A program made the position numbers and the translations under genes. A DNA stretch of 64,000 nucleotides from contig JAPZLL010000009.1 of assembly GCA_036250225.1 (NCBI GenBank), positions 992,001 to 1,056,000 on the forward strand, given 5' to 3'. This DNA is from Cercophora sp. LCS_1. Its lineage: Eukaryota; Ascomycota; Sordariomycetes; Sordariales; Lasiosphaeriaceae. Positions 1 to 12,430 of the stretch are shown here, piece by piece (positions within the stretch are counted from its first letter, which is position 1; the number at the start of each line of letters is the position of its first letter). A model generated the notes under the pieces. It worked only from the letters and a program-made list of their open reading frames with translations. It did not search any database and had not been told where the DNA came from.

Positions 1-283
1 GGGTCACCCGGACTGCAAGCCTGTAGCTTCCTTTTCGACGGATTGGCTTGGGGATGATCTGGCTGGGAATGGGAGCTACTGTAATTTTCAAGTCGGGCTG
101 CAGGAGGGAGACAAGGACATTTTGGCCATGAGAGCTGGGATGCCCGACGAGGGCGTTTGGCTTGCCGGTGAACATACCGCGCCGTTTGTTGCATTGGGAA
201 CAGTAACGGGGGCTTATTGGAGTGGCGAGGATGTTGGGCGGAGGATTGCGCAGGTTTATGGGAAGGCGAAGGATAGTGTTTGA
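1..283 (+). CDS. flavin-dependent amine oxidase, C-terminal end (partial)
   Basis: The reading frame is open from base 2 to the TGA at 281-283 and gives the last 93 residues of a protein that begins outside the window. It contains the segment GNGSYCNFQVG, then VWLAGEHTAPFVALGTVTGA, and then YWSGEDVGRRIA. This is the typical C-terminal FAD-binding end of fungal flavin amine oxidases and polyamine oxidases, where GEHT contacts the flavin and the GTVTGAYWSGE stretch closes the FAD domain. Such enzymes oxidise amines or polyamines with release of H2O2. The substrate cannot be told from this end, and LSD1-type or polyamine-oxidase-type relatives share these motifs. No intron is needed in the visible part. 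Confidence 0.8.
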   Translation, partial: GHPDCKPVASFSTDWLGDDLAGNGSYCNFQVGLQEGDKDILAMRAGMPDEGVWLAGEHTAPFVALGTVTGAYWSGEDVGRRIAQVYGKAKDSV

Positions 284-1715
284 GTTGTATGCCCTATGTT
301 TCTTGGGTTAGGTGGCAGCTTGATTCTGGGCATGTTGGGGTTAGAAGCGCATTTTCTTCACTTCACCTTAGAGCTGAGCGCTTGATCTTACGAGGGATTT
401 GAGGTATGGCACAACAGGAGGCGCTAGTGGGTCCCACGAGGGCATAGCAACATCCGGATAGAGCCTCGGTTTCTTTGGTTTCCGCCACAAACTCACATAA
501 TGAGTGATTGCTGTCTCAATTCCAGCCGCTGACGACCTATGCGCATCGGATTTGTTTGTTAGAAACTCTAAAATCATTTGGCCGTTTCCGGCGGACGTGG
601 ATGTAAGATCCTGGGGATTGAAAACCTTGGCTTCTGGCCGCTGGCATCTCTGGGTGTTTGGAAATTCAAAATATACCGCTTCCATAAGATATAGTAGAGC
701 CGCCTCCTACCTGCCCTAGGGTAGCGTGCCATCTTTTTCGTCGAGTACTTCGCCGGCTGGACTGAGCCCAGTAAACAAAGCTGTCATTGTTTGAAGCTGT
801 GAAGTCAACTCGGTGTAAGTCACAGCGTTTCAGTCGACCTTGGATCCCTGTCAGCCCGCGCAGCTGTGTTGCAGCGCTCTTGCAGCGTCAGAGTGGATCT
901 TTCGAGGTAGGCAGCCGCACCGTTCAGCCCGTCAAATAGTCCGGAAGGAAAACGAGGCGGTCGGAGGCGATGTGTTTTGTCACATATGGGCTGGCTATTT
1001 ACTTTTCCCGAGCACAGTGACTCTTGCCCCTCCCAGCCTCCTACATCTCGTCCCATAAGATTGGCGATGTCGTGGCTTTGTGACGAGGCCTTTGGTGGGG
1101 TCCCCATTGCATCGTTGGGTGATGTGGGGCCCTTTCCAGGGCGCCCAGGCTAGCACGCCTGACAACCCTGTCCTCCCGCGCATGGTTTCACGCTGCCGAT
1201 AAGACCGATCAACTGATTGGGGAGCTTGACACCCAAGCTCGTCACGGGTTGTGTCCAGCCCACTTCAACCACTCACCACGTCAACCAGGGGAGACCTGAC
1301 TCTGCCTTCTCCGGCTTGCTCTCACTCGGTCCTCTTCCCCTTCCGACAACCGTCAAGGTGTACTGGCCGGAAAACGAACAACCGGCGTTCTCTGTTGCTG
1401 CCCGTGTCATAGATTACAACGACGAAGGTGATGATGGTATCCCAACCATGACTTTCCCCGCATCCACATCCCACCTCGTCCGTTCCGGTCCTGCCAACAC
1501 CTCCCTGCCCTCGCGAGTTGGCGCCATTTACCGTTGGGAGCCCCGAGCTTCGGCTTTCAAGATTCGGCCTTGGGCCATTTGAGTTGCCGGTCGCCACATA
1601 GTTTACGTCCTGTGACAGCCTCCCTCCCAACCGACAAAACTGTTGCTGTTAACCTAGCAACAAGGACATAACTCCGAACCTCGAAATTCCAACAACAGGA
1701 GAAGCGCGAGCAACC
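284..1715. other. intergenic region between the amine oxidase and ATG2
   Basis: About 1.4 kb separates the amine oxidase stop from the ATG2 start. The last roughly 450 bases are rich in C and T on the + strand (for example around 1320-1350 and 1490-1520), as expected for an ATG2 promoter and leader. A 105-codon frame with a true ATG lies on the minus strand at 368-685. It has no recognised domain and is treated as a doubtful small gene in the findings. I see no RNA gene here. Confidence 0.6.
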
Positions 1716-4700
1716 ATGGCGTCCTTCTTCCAGTCGTTCCGCAACTCGCTGATGCCGAAGCAGTTGCTTCGCTTCGCGCTGAAGCGATTCGACATCCTCG
1801 ATCCCAAGGATCTCGATCTCGACAATCTCGACTTTACGTTGGGGCGGAATAACGTATTCGAGTTCCGTGATGTCGGCCTTATTTTAGAGGTATATCCTGC
1901 GATTGCCTTTTCGCCCCAGCCTGTGCTGTTATTGAACCTGTAATCTGATGTTGCCTGTGATAGAACCTCGAGAAGCGACTCCAACTTCCACCCAGTTTCT
2001 CAATACAGAGAGCAAAAGTCCTGGTCCTGCGACTCACACTCCCACTCGACCTTTATGCGAGCCCGGCCATTGTTGAAGTCGATGGCATTGATATCAAACT
2101 GAAGGTCTCTCCCCAAGAAGAGAAGAACCAACAACAAGGCGGCAAGCGGAAGAAAGCCACAGACGATGACGATATCATCCCCACAGCTGCCGATCTCGCA
2201 CAATCCTTCCTTGAAACACAACCCTCAGCTGAGAAGCGACAGCTGGAACAGGCCTTGCGGGCAGCTGAGGCGCAGGACGTTGAAGGTTCACAAATACCGA
2301 GCGAGTCCGAGGACGATGATGATTTGGCTTATGGAACAGGCCAGGCTCTTTCTTTACCTGCCTTCCTTACCGACTTCTTTCAGGGAATCGTTGATAGAGT
2401 GCAGATCCGTGTTCGGGGAATCACTCTTCAGGTTGATGCCGAAGTGCCCGTAGATCCCAGTACACCGACGCCCGAGCTGGTTACACTCCAACTGACAGTG
2501 GAGAACGTCGACGTTGAGGGCGTCACAGCTCTCACACAAGAACTGCATGACGACCCGAGGAATATGTCTAAACCAGGCAAGAGACATATCTTGTTGGATA
2601 ACATCCGCGCAGTTTTGATGTCGGAGGCCAACGTTTTCTCGTCACTCGTGAGGTCACCATCAATGCCCTCTTCGGCGGCCTCGCAATCTCCTGTGGTTTC
2701 AGAAGCCCCGGCGTTTCCGACTCTCCATGGATCCGGCGGGCTAGATATGAGCATATCCTCGGACCCGATGATAGACTCGGATGTGCTCGCCCAGAGCCAT
2801 TATCCTCTTCGCGATAGCGAAGATGCGTTCAACATCCCCTATGACCTTAGCAGCAATGAGGATGAGGCTGAAGTTGAGGGGGAGCCAGCATCGCCACTCT
2901 CTACTCCAAGAGCATCCATTCATCAAGATATCTCACCTCCATCACTACAACACCATGCGAAATCCGAACTCGTGGAGCCAGAACCCACCTCATGGGTGGA
3001 TGCGGAACCTCAATCCCAATCAGAACCGTATCTACGCCGACCAATGAGCTCGTCGGCCCCCCGAATACCTTCACCTGGGGCGTCAGTCGGATCACTCTCC
3101 GCCAGCACCCTGTCAGTCGACCAGATGCCGGAAGACCTCGCCGAGTCTCATCTTTATAGCCACGAGGATGCGGAGAGCATGTACATGAGTGCGTTTTCGC
3201 AAACCGAGTCAGTGAGGTTACGGAATACGATGCCGGGCTCTTGGGATATGGAGGAGCCGAGTAACCAACCGTCGCCGCCTCCAAAGGCAAGGCCGGAAGC
3301 CCCAGTTAGCCCGATTACTAGACCGGTGCCTGGCCGAGAGTCCCCCAATGTAGAAATTGGGCGAGGCGGCGATCGAACTGCAAACCCACAATGGTCAACT
3401 GAAGACGAGCTTCCTGGTTCACCTTTGATCAGGCCCGTTGAGGTCGAAGACGCAGACGAGGAAAGATTTCAAGACCCACAAGTACCGGAACCTGAGCCTC
3501 CACAAGAAGACATTCCTACGCCCCGAGGGCCAACGCGCCTGGTCAAGGAGATTCTGTCACTGGACTCCATTTCTGTCTTCCTGCCCTCCACGCATAAGCA
3601 TATCGAGATCATCTCGCCAGACCTGGGGCGATCTATTTCTCCCCAAGTACCGGGTGCGTTCTCCATTCACTCCGCCGCTCCCATGAGCCCGGAACTTCGC
3701 CCAGCTCAAGAGTTTCCACCACAAGAAACCCCAGACACCTCCATAGAGGTCATTGTAAGACCCCTCGAAATTCGATTCGATGCCTCGATTGGATTTGTTT
3801 TAGCCATGATAGTATCGCGATTGCTTGAGGCGGTACGAGGATCTTCGAGCGAGGCTGCAGAGCCAACCCCTTCCAAGCCAGGCGCGAGCGCGAAGACGGA
3901 CACTCCCCACAAAACACCCGATATCAAGGTGACCCTCGAACAGTTGTCCGTGAACTTCCTCGAAAAGCTTGCTGGGGTGGCCGACACACCAGAGCGGATT
4001 TTTGGGTCTCGAGGGGCAGATTTTACCTCCGATATCCTGCTGAGGGCATGCCTGACAAACCTCAAGGCGAGCCTAATCAACGCTGGGCCGCAAACCGAAA
4101 CCAACCTCACGGTGGAGAAATTCAGATTCGGCTATCCCAACGATGACATTATCTCATTCGACCGTCAGGTGCAGATGTTTGAATCGGTGGCAAGCACATT
4201 TCCTTTGGCTGGGGAAGACATCACAGTCAAAGTCAAATCATCAGCGGACAGCACGAGAGCGGAGATCAATACGTTGCCCCTTTACGTCAAGCTGGACCTT
4301 CAGAGATTGGATGAAACCTTTTCTTGGTTTGGGGGCCTGAGTAGCTTTCTCAACATGGGCTCATCAGTCACGTCGAATGCGACCAAAAGCCCCAAGATAC
4401 CCCCCAAAACGCCGCCTAGGTCTCGCGGCGTTCGATTTGAGGCTCCCATCAGTCCCGATGATCACAGCCTCACAAGGGAAAGCAAGACTGACTTGCGTAT
4501 CAATGGCCTTCGCGTCGATGTGGTCGGTAAGGATTGCAGCGTCCTGCTAAATACCAGCGCTCTGAAGCTGGTTCATCGTGAAGAGGGAATAGGCGTCCAC
4601 TTCAGCAGGATACGTTTAGCCGGGCCCTACATCCGAAACTCCCGGGCCGAACCTTCAGTTGTTGCCGAGGTCGTGGACACACGGTTCGAATATGTCTTGC

Positions 4701-7700
4701 TCCCGCGCGACAAGGATCTTGAACGACTCCTGGAGCTCATCACACCCTCCAAAGTCAAGTTCGACGAAAACGAAGATGAGATCATGGTGGACACGCTACT
4801 CCGGCAGCGGAGAAAGGGGCCAGTTCTCTCCCTGGTTGTTGGGCGGGTGAGGGTTGAAGCTGGAAACATAAGTCAACTATCTGTGCTTCCTGGGCTTGTC
4901 GATGATCTGGCCAAGCTGGGGACCGTCGCCAAATACCTCCCAGAGGATGATCGGCCTGGCCTCTTGACGCTTGGTCAAATCAAGAATGTGGACTGCACTG
5001 TGGACTTTGGCGGGAGGTTTGGGTCCATCAACGCAGTGCTGAAGGATCTCGAGCTGGCGCAAATCACGATTCCCTCGCTTTTTGCTGTGGCTGTTGGCAC
5101 AATTTCAGTCAACCGGAACAGAATTGAGGAGCTTGTGGCCACAGAGACCTCGTCGGCGGTTGGAGTACAGAAGCCGCCAGTCTTGATGATGAGGATGATC
5201 GATGACATGGAACCAGTCCTCAAGGTCAAGCTTCTCGGTCTGAGCGTCGAGTACCGTGTTCCAACCATTATGGATGTCTTGGGGCTCGCCCAGGACGCGA
5301 CACCGCAGGATTTCGAAGACAGTCTTGCGGCCTCCGTCGCAAACCTCGGGGAACACGCCCATGCCGCTATTAGCGGCATCCCGGCGGTATCGCCTTCTTC
5401 TCCGGACCCGAGCAAAGGATCGAAGCCAATCAAGTTCGACCTGTCTCTCCGGGACTGCCTGATCGGCCTGAATCCGCTTGGTCTTACGTCGAAACTCCTT
5501 GTCGTGCTCACTGATACGCACCTTGAAGTGACGCCGGGGAAGCACGAAACGGTCAATGCAGTGGCAAATCTCAAGAAAGCGTCTGTTCTTTTGATCGACG
5601 ACGTCTCGCTGCTCGACGAAGACGGTGGGCAATTTGCAACGACTCGCCAGGCACAACTCGCTCCGTCGAAGCAAATTACCGAGCTCTGTTCGCAAGGTTA
5701 CGTCAATGTGTGCCAGATTTCAGCCGCCAAGATTAAAGCTACAGTCGTCAAGGATGTGGATGGCGAGCATGTGGATGTGGAGGTCAGAGATGATCTCTTG
5801 GTCCTAGAGACCTGCGCTGACTCGACACAAACGCTTATCTCCCTAGCAAATGCCCTCAAGCCGCCAACTCCGCCGAGCAAAGAGATCAAGTACAGGACCT
5901 CTGTTGTCCCTGTGCAGGACCTTTTGGCCTCAATCACGGCGGATGCATTTGGCAAGGCGGAGGGCGATTACAACTTTGATGACGACTTCGCTATAGCTCA
6001 AGAACTGGGGGGTGACACCGAGAGCGAAGAAGATTTTTACGGAGATGCCGACAGCCCTCTTCAACTGGACTCCCAGTATTACCAGCATGGGACCGTCGTA
6101 GAGGAGCTGTTCGATGCAACCTCCTCGTCATTGATGGTGGGAAACACGAGAGTTGAAGACACTCGTGATGGCGTCCTGCTCAGCACCATGAGTATTGGAG
6201 CTCGCAGCAGCGGCGATGAGCTACTTCTCGTGGAGGATGACTTTTTCAAGCCCGCTACCAACATCGAGGGAACCGCCCATCGCTGGAATTCAAAGAAGAA
6301 CAGGTACGATGAGTCTAACGATCTCAAAGTACAGCGCAGCCCGTTGAGGGTGTGTGTTCGCGACGTGCATGTTATCTGGAACTTGTTTGACGGTTACGAT
6401 TGGGCTCGGACCAGGGAAATCATCACCAAGGCGGTCCAAGATGTCGAAGCCAAGGCATATGAGCGACGAGCTCGGATTGATCGCCGTGTTTACGAGCAGG
6501 AGATCGAGGATGAGGAGACCGTTATTGGCGACTTCCTCTTCAACTCCATTTATATCGGCATTCCCGCGAACAAGGATCCCAGGGAGTTGGCTCAAGCTAT
6601 CAATCAGCAGCTTGCCGACAACGCCACCGAGACTGAGTCGATCGCCACGACAGCCTACACCAACACCACTATCCGGGCCGCTGGACAGCACCGCTCAAGG
6701 TCAAAGAAACTCAAGCTGAACCGCAGCAAGCGCCACAAGATCACGTTTGAGTTGAAGGGTGTCAACGCAGATCTGGTCACCTTCCCTCCTGACTCGGGCG
6801 AGACGCTGAGCTCGGTAGATGTGCGGGTCCACGAATTGGATGTCTTTGACCATGTGCCTACATCTACGTGGAAGAAGTTTGCCATGTACGACCACGATGC
6901 TGGCGAACGGGAACTCGGAGCTCACATGGTTCATATGGAGATTCTTACCACAAAGCCGGTCCAGGAAATGCCTGCATCGGAAATTGTCCTGAAAGTCGAG
7001 GTTTTGCCTTTGCGGCTCCACGTCGATCAGGATGCATTGGACTTTATCACGCGCTTCTTCGAGTTCAAGGATGATACGGTTCCGACCCACGTCTCACCGA
7101 GCGATATCCCGTTCGTCCAGCGAGCCGAAGTCATGGATATTCCCATCAAGCTTGACTTTAAGCCACACCGCGTGGACTACGCTGGCCTGCGTTCCGGTCA
7201 TACGACCGAGTTCATGAATTTCTTGATCCTAGAGGACGCCACCTTGACGCTACGACACATCATCCTTTATGGCGTGTCGGGCTTCGACAAACTTGGCAAA
7301 CAGCTCAACGACATCTGGACCGACAATGTCAAGCGGACGCAGCTGCCGGGTATTCTTGCTGGTATAGCCCCCGTGCGCTCTCTCGTCAACGCCGGAACTG
7401 GCTTTAGAGAACTCATTGAGATTCCGATCCGTGAGTACCGCAAAGACGGGCGCATTGTCCGCAGCATCGGCAAGGGCGCTGCTGCCTTCGCAAAGACGAC
7501 CGGCACGGAAGTGGTGAAGCTCGGCGCGAAGCTCGCCATTGGCACTCAGTATGCCCTACAGGGCGCCGAAGGCCTGCTTGTCCAAAACCCCCACGGCGAG
7601 GGCTCCTCAAGCAGCATGGGGTACGAGGAATGGGAGGAGCCAGATACCGACGAGGAAAAGAAGCAGATCAGCTTGTATGCGGACCAGCCTTTGGGTATTA

Positions 7701-8010
7701 TCCAAGGAATGAGGGGCGCGTATGCTAGTCTGGCAAGGGATCTGTCAGTCGCCAGGGACGCCATCATTGCTGTCCCGGCCGAGGTCATGGAGAGCACGAA
7801 TGCCCAGGGCGCAGCTGTTGCAGTGCTCAAGCGGGCGCCTACAATCATCTTCCGCCCGGCGATTGGTGCGACCAAGGCAATCGGGCAGACATTGTTGGGG
7901 GCAACAAACTCTCTAGATCCGCACAACCGGAGGCGGGTTGAGGCGGTAAGTTTATCCCCGAAGATGGTCGAAGACGATGCTAACTTGAGCAGAAATACAA
8001 GAAGTATTGA
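1716..8010 (+). CDS. atg2: autophagy-related lipid transfer protein ATG2
   Basis: This gene encodes ATG2, a rod-shaped bridge that moves phospholipids from the ER to the growing autophagosome membrane, working with Atg9 and Atg18 (family knowledge). Three exons are inferred: 1716-1889, 1964-7945 and 7993-8010, giving about 2057 residues, close to the usual fungal length. The N-terminus begins MASFFQSFRNSLMPKQLLRF, the chorein-type lipid-entry domain shared with VPS13. A long acidic, Ser/Pro-rich insert covers roughly residues 160-540. Residues about 1828-1930 hold the conserved ATG2 helical region (GVSGFDKLGKQLNDIW onwards). The last 60 residues form the conserved C-terminal segment around RPAIGATKAIGQTLLGATNS. 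The second intron (7946-7992) has a clear GTAAGT, GCTAAC and AG, so the true stop is 8010. Reading through it would end at 8041 with an unrelated tail. Confidence 0.95.
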
Positions 8011-8440
8011 GTCGACTGTTCGGCCGGGGATAACAGGATGAGAGACCTAATAGTGTAGTAATGACGGGGCGACGGGATACAGAGATTTATTCCTTCAGCA
8101 TGCAACGATCAATGACATGGATTCCTGGGTCTGGGATTGGGCATGGGCTTGGAGTGGCGTCGACACTTTGATTTCTTTTTTGCGAGGCGAAGTCTTGTAT
8201 TTTACACGCTCATTGGCTTGGGGGTTTTGATTTGCGTTCAGGTTGACATAACACACAGCATGGACTGCCAGGGCGACGGCACAGACCATCACACACACAT
8301 TGCAACACAACACATTGTAGCACAGATCTGCATCTAGACTGGCGCGCACAGGTTTGGAGAGGCGTTTTTCTGCCTTCATAATCATGGCATGGGTGGATAG
8401 CACTCTCTCTCACACACACAATACGAATGTCGAATCATAG
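8011..8440. other. convergent 3' region of ATG2 and the HAD hydrolase
   Basis: These 430 bases lie between two facing stop codons and should hold both 3' untranslated regions. There are several CA-rich stretches (for example around 8290-8310 and 8411-8421). I see no gene. Confidence 0.6.
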
Positions 8441-9374
8441 TCATATCTTTGCCTTGCTGGCCCCCATTGGAACCTTTGCGTGTCCCCCGTCCAACTCCAG
8501 CCCCGTCAACCCCTCTAGTTCCTCTACGGCCTCATAAGCCCGACCAAGCGGCACCTTGATCGTCCTGAACCCAGCCTTCTTGGCGGCCTTGAGGTTCTCC
8601 CCGATATCATCCAGAAAGACAATATCCCCCGCCGTTATACCACCCGCCCAGCCTAGTCGCCTCCCCCTTTCTGTTTCCACGTTTTTCCGAGCAAATTTGT
8701 CTGCCTCGCTGAGCGCAAGAGCATAAACCCGCGGATCGGGCTTGCGCAGCCCAACATGAGCAGATGAAATAAAAACATCAAAGAGCGCATGGAGCGGGTG
8801 GATCCCATTGTCGGTATAAAGGGGATGAGACGGGGGAAATATAACAGTGTTGGAGAGAGCAGCTAGCAGAAACTGGCCGGACTGGGAGAGTTTTTGGAGC
8901 GCTGGGAACATCCAGGGGTCTGTGGTCGTTGCGACCGTCATCATTGTGTTGAAGAGGATAGGGGCGTTGATTTTGGGGAGCGGCGGTGGCGGCATGGTGC
9001 CCTTGGTGCTGTGGAACGTTGCCCATACAGACGGCGAGGTTAGGTCTGTTTGGAAGCCGTCGTAGAAGGTGTCGTCGAGCAGGATGGCGCCCCGCTCGAG
9101 ACGGTGCCAGAAGCCGTTGGGAGCGGATTTGGAAATGGCGTAGTTGATCCAGCCTTGAGGGATGTTGTTTGAGAGTTCGTAGTCGAGGATTGCTTGCATT
9201 GGGGAGATGACCTGTTGAGTGTTAGGGGGTTTGGATTGGTGGGTTGGTTGGGGAGAAGTGACTTACACAAACGCCGCCAATATCGAAGAGGATGACTTTG
9301 GGTTTGGGAGGAGAGTCCATTTCGTCGATTGCGTCTAGGATTGCTTCCACGGAGAATTCGGGGGTTTCCATCAT
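8441..9374 (-). CDS. HAD-superfamily hydrolase (epoxide hydrolase N-terminal-like)
   Basis: Two exons on the minus strand, 9267-9374 and 8441-9211, encode about 292 residues. Motif I is VILFDIGGV (Asp31), with the DIGGV form typical of the phosphatase-like domain found at the N-terminus of soluble epoxide hydrolases and in related single-domain proteins. Motif II is seen at AALSNT, motif III Lys at GLRKPDPRVY, and motif IV acids at DIVFLDDIGENLKAAKKAGF. All four HAD motifs are therefore present, so the protein should be an active phosphatase or related hydrolase, probably cytosolic. Its substrate is unknown. The intron 9212-9266 is 55 bases with a GTAAGT donor, and splicing restores the DIGGV-CVISP junction. 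Two ATGs stand in tandem at the start (9374 and 9371). It is divergent from the L5 gene with 363 bases between the start codons. Confidence 0.9.
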
Positions 9375-9737
9375 GGGATTATGAGGGTATTGGTGAGGTT
9401 GGTGAGGTTATAGAACTGCTCCCGGGAGTCGGACCCGGGTCCGGGTGCTGGAAACGTCTTGGCAAGGCCCGGCATGTGTCGGGGTTGCGGAGAACCTCGG
9501 CTGCACTGGGAGCTTTGGCCAGCCCGATTGCCCCACCGTGGTTGTTTAGGTAATCAGGTTATTGTGGCTCACCGCCTGCCACTCTCGTCGCCGACCTCTG
9601 CACTGCTCGTCCCCCACCGCTTAGGGCTGTGGAGTTGGATAGAGAAATTCCGCCCACAAATTTTTGCCGACTGAATTTCCATTCTTTGACAACCACGCCA
9701 ATCGACCAGACGTGCCGCCCAGCCAAAATCCGTCAAA
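9375..9737. promoter_or_regulatory. shared divergent promoter region of the HAD hydrolase and ribosomal protein L5
   Basis: These 363 bases separate two divergent ATG codons, so both core promoters must fit here or overlap. The right part, next to L5, carries the pyrimidine-rich stretch CTGCCACTCTCGTCGCCG at 9575-9592. That is plausible for a highly expressed ribosomal protein gene, but no specific factor site can be named with certainty. Confidence 0.55.
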
Positions 9738-10885
9738 ATGGTGAGTTGAACCAGCGATTGCGATGCTATTGTGGCATTGTTTTCGACATGATTGGGAGAA
9801 TCAATGCAAGATGCTTCGGAAGGAGGATTGTCTGAAGCGCAAATTGCTGATTCGGGTTTCTTGAAATCAGACCTTCCACAAGCTTGTCAAGAACAGCGCC
9901 TACTTCAGGTATGTGCACACTCCCCGAGGAAAATATTTGGAGGATGGATGGGGGATTCTAACAATCTTGCAGCCGCTTCCAGACCAAGTACAAGCGCAGA
10001 AGAGAGGGCAAGACCGACTACTATGCTCGCAAGCGCCTCATCACCCAGGCCAAGAACAAGTACAATGCGCCCAAGTACCGCCTCGTCGTCCGTTTCACCA
10101 ACCGCGACATCATCATGCAGATCGTGAGCTCCGAGATCAACGGCGACAAGGTCTTGGTCTCCGCCTACTCCCACGAACTCAAGAACTACGGCATTGAGCA
10201 CGGTCTTACCAACTGGGCTGCTGCCTATGCTACCGGTCTTCTGATCGCCCGCCGTGTCCTCACCAAGCTTGGCCTTGACAAGGACTTTGCTGGTGTTGAG
10301 GAGGCTGATGGCGAGTACACTCTCACCGAGGCCGCCGAGACAGACGATGGCGAGCGCCGCCCCTTCAAGGCCAACCTCGATGTTGGTCTTGCCCGCACCT
10401 CGACCGGTGCCCGTGTCTTCGGCGCTATGAAGGGTGTAAGTACCTGCTACCAAATCTAATGGAACAACAGCTAACTTTAACTTTAACAGGCTAGTGATGG
10501 TGGCATTTACGTGCCTCACAGTGAGAATAGATTCCCCGGCTACGATATTGAGAGCAAGGAACTCGATGCCGAGACCCTCAAGAAGTACATCTTCGGCGGC
10601 CACGTTGCTGAGTACATGGAGACCCTCGCCGACGACGATGAGGAGCGATACAAGAGCCAGTTCCAGAAGTACATCGACGACGACGTTGAGGCTGACGCTC
10701 TTGAGGAGCTCTACGCTGAGGCCCACAAGGCCATCCGCGAGGACCCCTTCAAGAAGTCTGAGGAGAGCAAGAAGAGCAAGGCTGAGTGGAAGAAGGAGTC
10801 GCTCAAGTACAAGAAGGCTAAGCTCACCCTTGAGCAGCGCCGCGAGCGCGTCAAGGAGCGCATTGCTGAGCTTCGGGACGAGTAA
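9738..10885 (+). CDS. rpl5: 60S ribosomal protein L5 (uL18)
   Basis: This gene encodes the large-subunit protein that binds 5S rRNA and enters pre-60S particles together with L11 as the 5S RNP. Four exons are inferred: 9738-9740, 9871-9908, 9973-10435 and 10490-10885, giving 299 residues, the normal length. Exon 1 is just the ATG. The product starts MTFHKLVKNSAYFSRFQTKY and continues with KRRREGKTDYYARKRL, the family signature. RLVVRFTNRDIIMQIV and ARVFGAMKGASDGGIYVPHS are also typical. The C-terminus is rich in Lys and Glu and ends in a basic helix. The introns are 130, 64 and 54 bases. The third has GTAAGT and a pyrimidine- and A-rich end with CTAAC branch candidates. The first intron is clearly the longest. 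Confidence 0.96.
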
Positions 10886-12430
10886 AATGTTCTAGCCTTG
10901 GGAATGGTTACGGCTGGGCCTCATGATGGGTTGTGCTTTTAGGGACGGGATACGGAGTTACTGGGCATGCCATACCGGCGGGGTTGACGAATCCAGGGTT
11001 CTTCCAAAAGCCAATCAATTATGAGATGTGAAATCAACCTCGTGACATGTCTTGGATGCCGTGAATGCACGTGGACAGATCTGGGTAGATGCGGCATTGG
11101 ATTTTTTGGGGAAAGCTTGTCTTGAGGGACGCGAACCCCACTATGGCCTCGAGCGCTTCGGTACCCGGATGTGGTGATGCTCTGCACGAAGGCAATGCAG
11201 GGAACTTCGGGCTCACAAACAGGGCCGAGATGAGGTCATACGGACCCGGCCTCTTCTGCAGAGGATCTCAGGGGCGGTATTGCATATAATTACGCCGTCT
11301 GGTTGAGCTGAAATCTCATGCGAGAGAGGGAATCGGTGCGAAAATGCAACATCCACCTTCGGGATTCACGGGAAAGACGTGCCCTCCGGCCCAGCGCCAT
11401 ACTTTTTACGGACCTGAATTGCATGGCATCGAGGTTATGGAGACCAGAATTGCGTCTGAAGGACTCGAACTATTCATGCTAAGCTATAGAGAGTTTCAGG
11501 GCAATTCTAGCAATTATTGGCACCCTTGGGAACTGACTCGAGGTTGCCGGTGACCTGCCGGGCTTGCCGCTGTCCTGCAAGGATGGACTCCGCTGTGCTC
11601 CAAGTGACGTCGATTCTTTCCACTTAGCTGGGTGAATACATCCATGCCACGACCAATGGCGGTGGCCTGGATCTGCGATGCAAAAGGGTGCTGTCTGCAG
11701 GGCAAGCTCGGGCAACTTGGGGTAAAAGCGTAGAAGGAATAACCCAGCGGCGAATGTGTCTCCTACATTTCCCTTGTGGCCGGACTAAGAGAGATTCGCC
11801 TGAATCAGCGCACCGTCTCCCCCGTACAAGTGCCCGTAGCGATACCGACGACCTCGGGTACCTCGCCTGTAATATACACGCGGTAGTCCGACGTCAAGTG
11901 CCATCTGCATTGCAAGTATTGGCACCATTGGAACATCTTGGTCTCCTCGCTTTTGTGCGACGGAATCGAATAATCGATCGAAAGCTGAAGGCTTGTTCGT
12001 GTTGCTCAGCTCAGCAGCCACCCTCCCACATCGATCCTTCCTTTTTTCTTGTCAGGGGCTGTCATTAGAAATCCACCACAACATCATTCTCCTGTCGACA
12101 AACACACCTACCTGCCAAGCTATGGCTTCCCCAGCCGTTGTTGAACGTCACCAGTGACTGCGCTCCCCCGCCGATAACAAAGCACAAAGAAAGACAAACC
12201 GTGCACTCGGCTGAGACCTTGAATCGCGCCAGTAGCAAGCGCAGTGCGGAAGTATCCCATTGCAGCTCGGCCGTCATCCAGTCAAGTCTGCGACCCGCGA
12301 TCTCACTTCCCCGCCGACCATACTCCGCCACCCTCCCGATTACAACAACTTGGGCACAGTCCCCTTCCACCGCTCCATTCGGTTTCTCTGCCTGCCCAAT
12401 TCACCGGTCCATATCGGATGCGATAGCGCC
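10886..12430. other. intergenic region between L5 and the MHP1-like gene
   Basis: About 1.5 kb without a recognisable gene. It should hold the L5 3' region and the promoter and leader of the MHP1-like gene. From about 12040 to 12430 the + strand is C-rich and relatively poor in G, as in fungal 5' leaders, and it contains a short upstream open frame at 12122-12157. I saw no RNA gene and no repeat. Confidence 0.55.
12122..12157 (+). promoter_or_regulatory. possible upstream open reading frame of the MHP1-like gene
   Basis: ATG at 12122 opens an 11-codon frame (MASPAVVERHQ) that ends with TGA at 12155-12157, 273 bases before the main ATG. The start has G at -3 and G at +4, a favourable context. 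It matters only if the transcript begins upstream of it, which the sequence alone cannot show. Confidence 0.3.

Noticed and set aside
9905..10726. 273-codon frame antisense to L5
   Set aside because: It mirrors the codon-biased L5 exons, crosses introns of a certain gene and has a Val/Leu-rich composition produced by the reverse of Asp/Glu/Lys codons.
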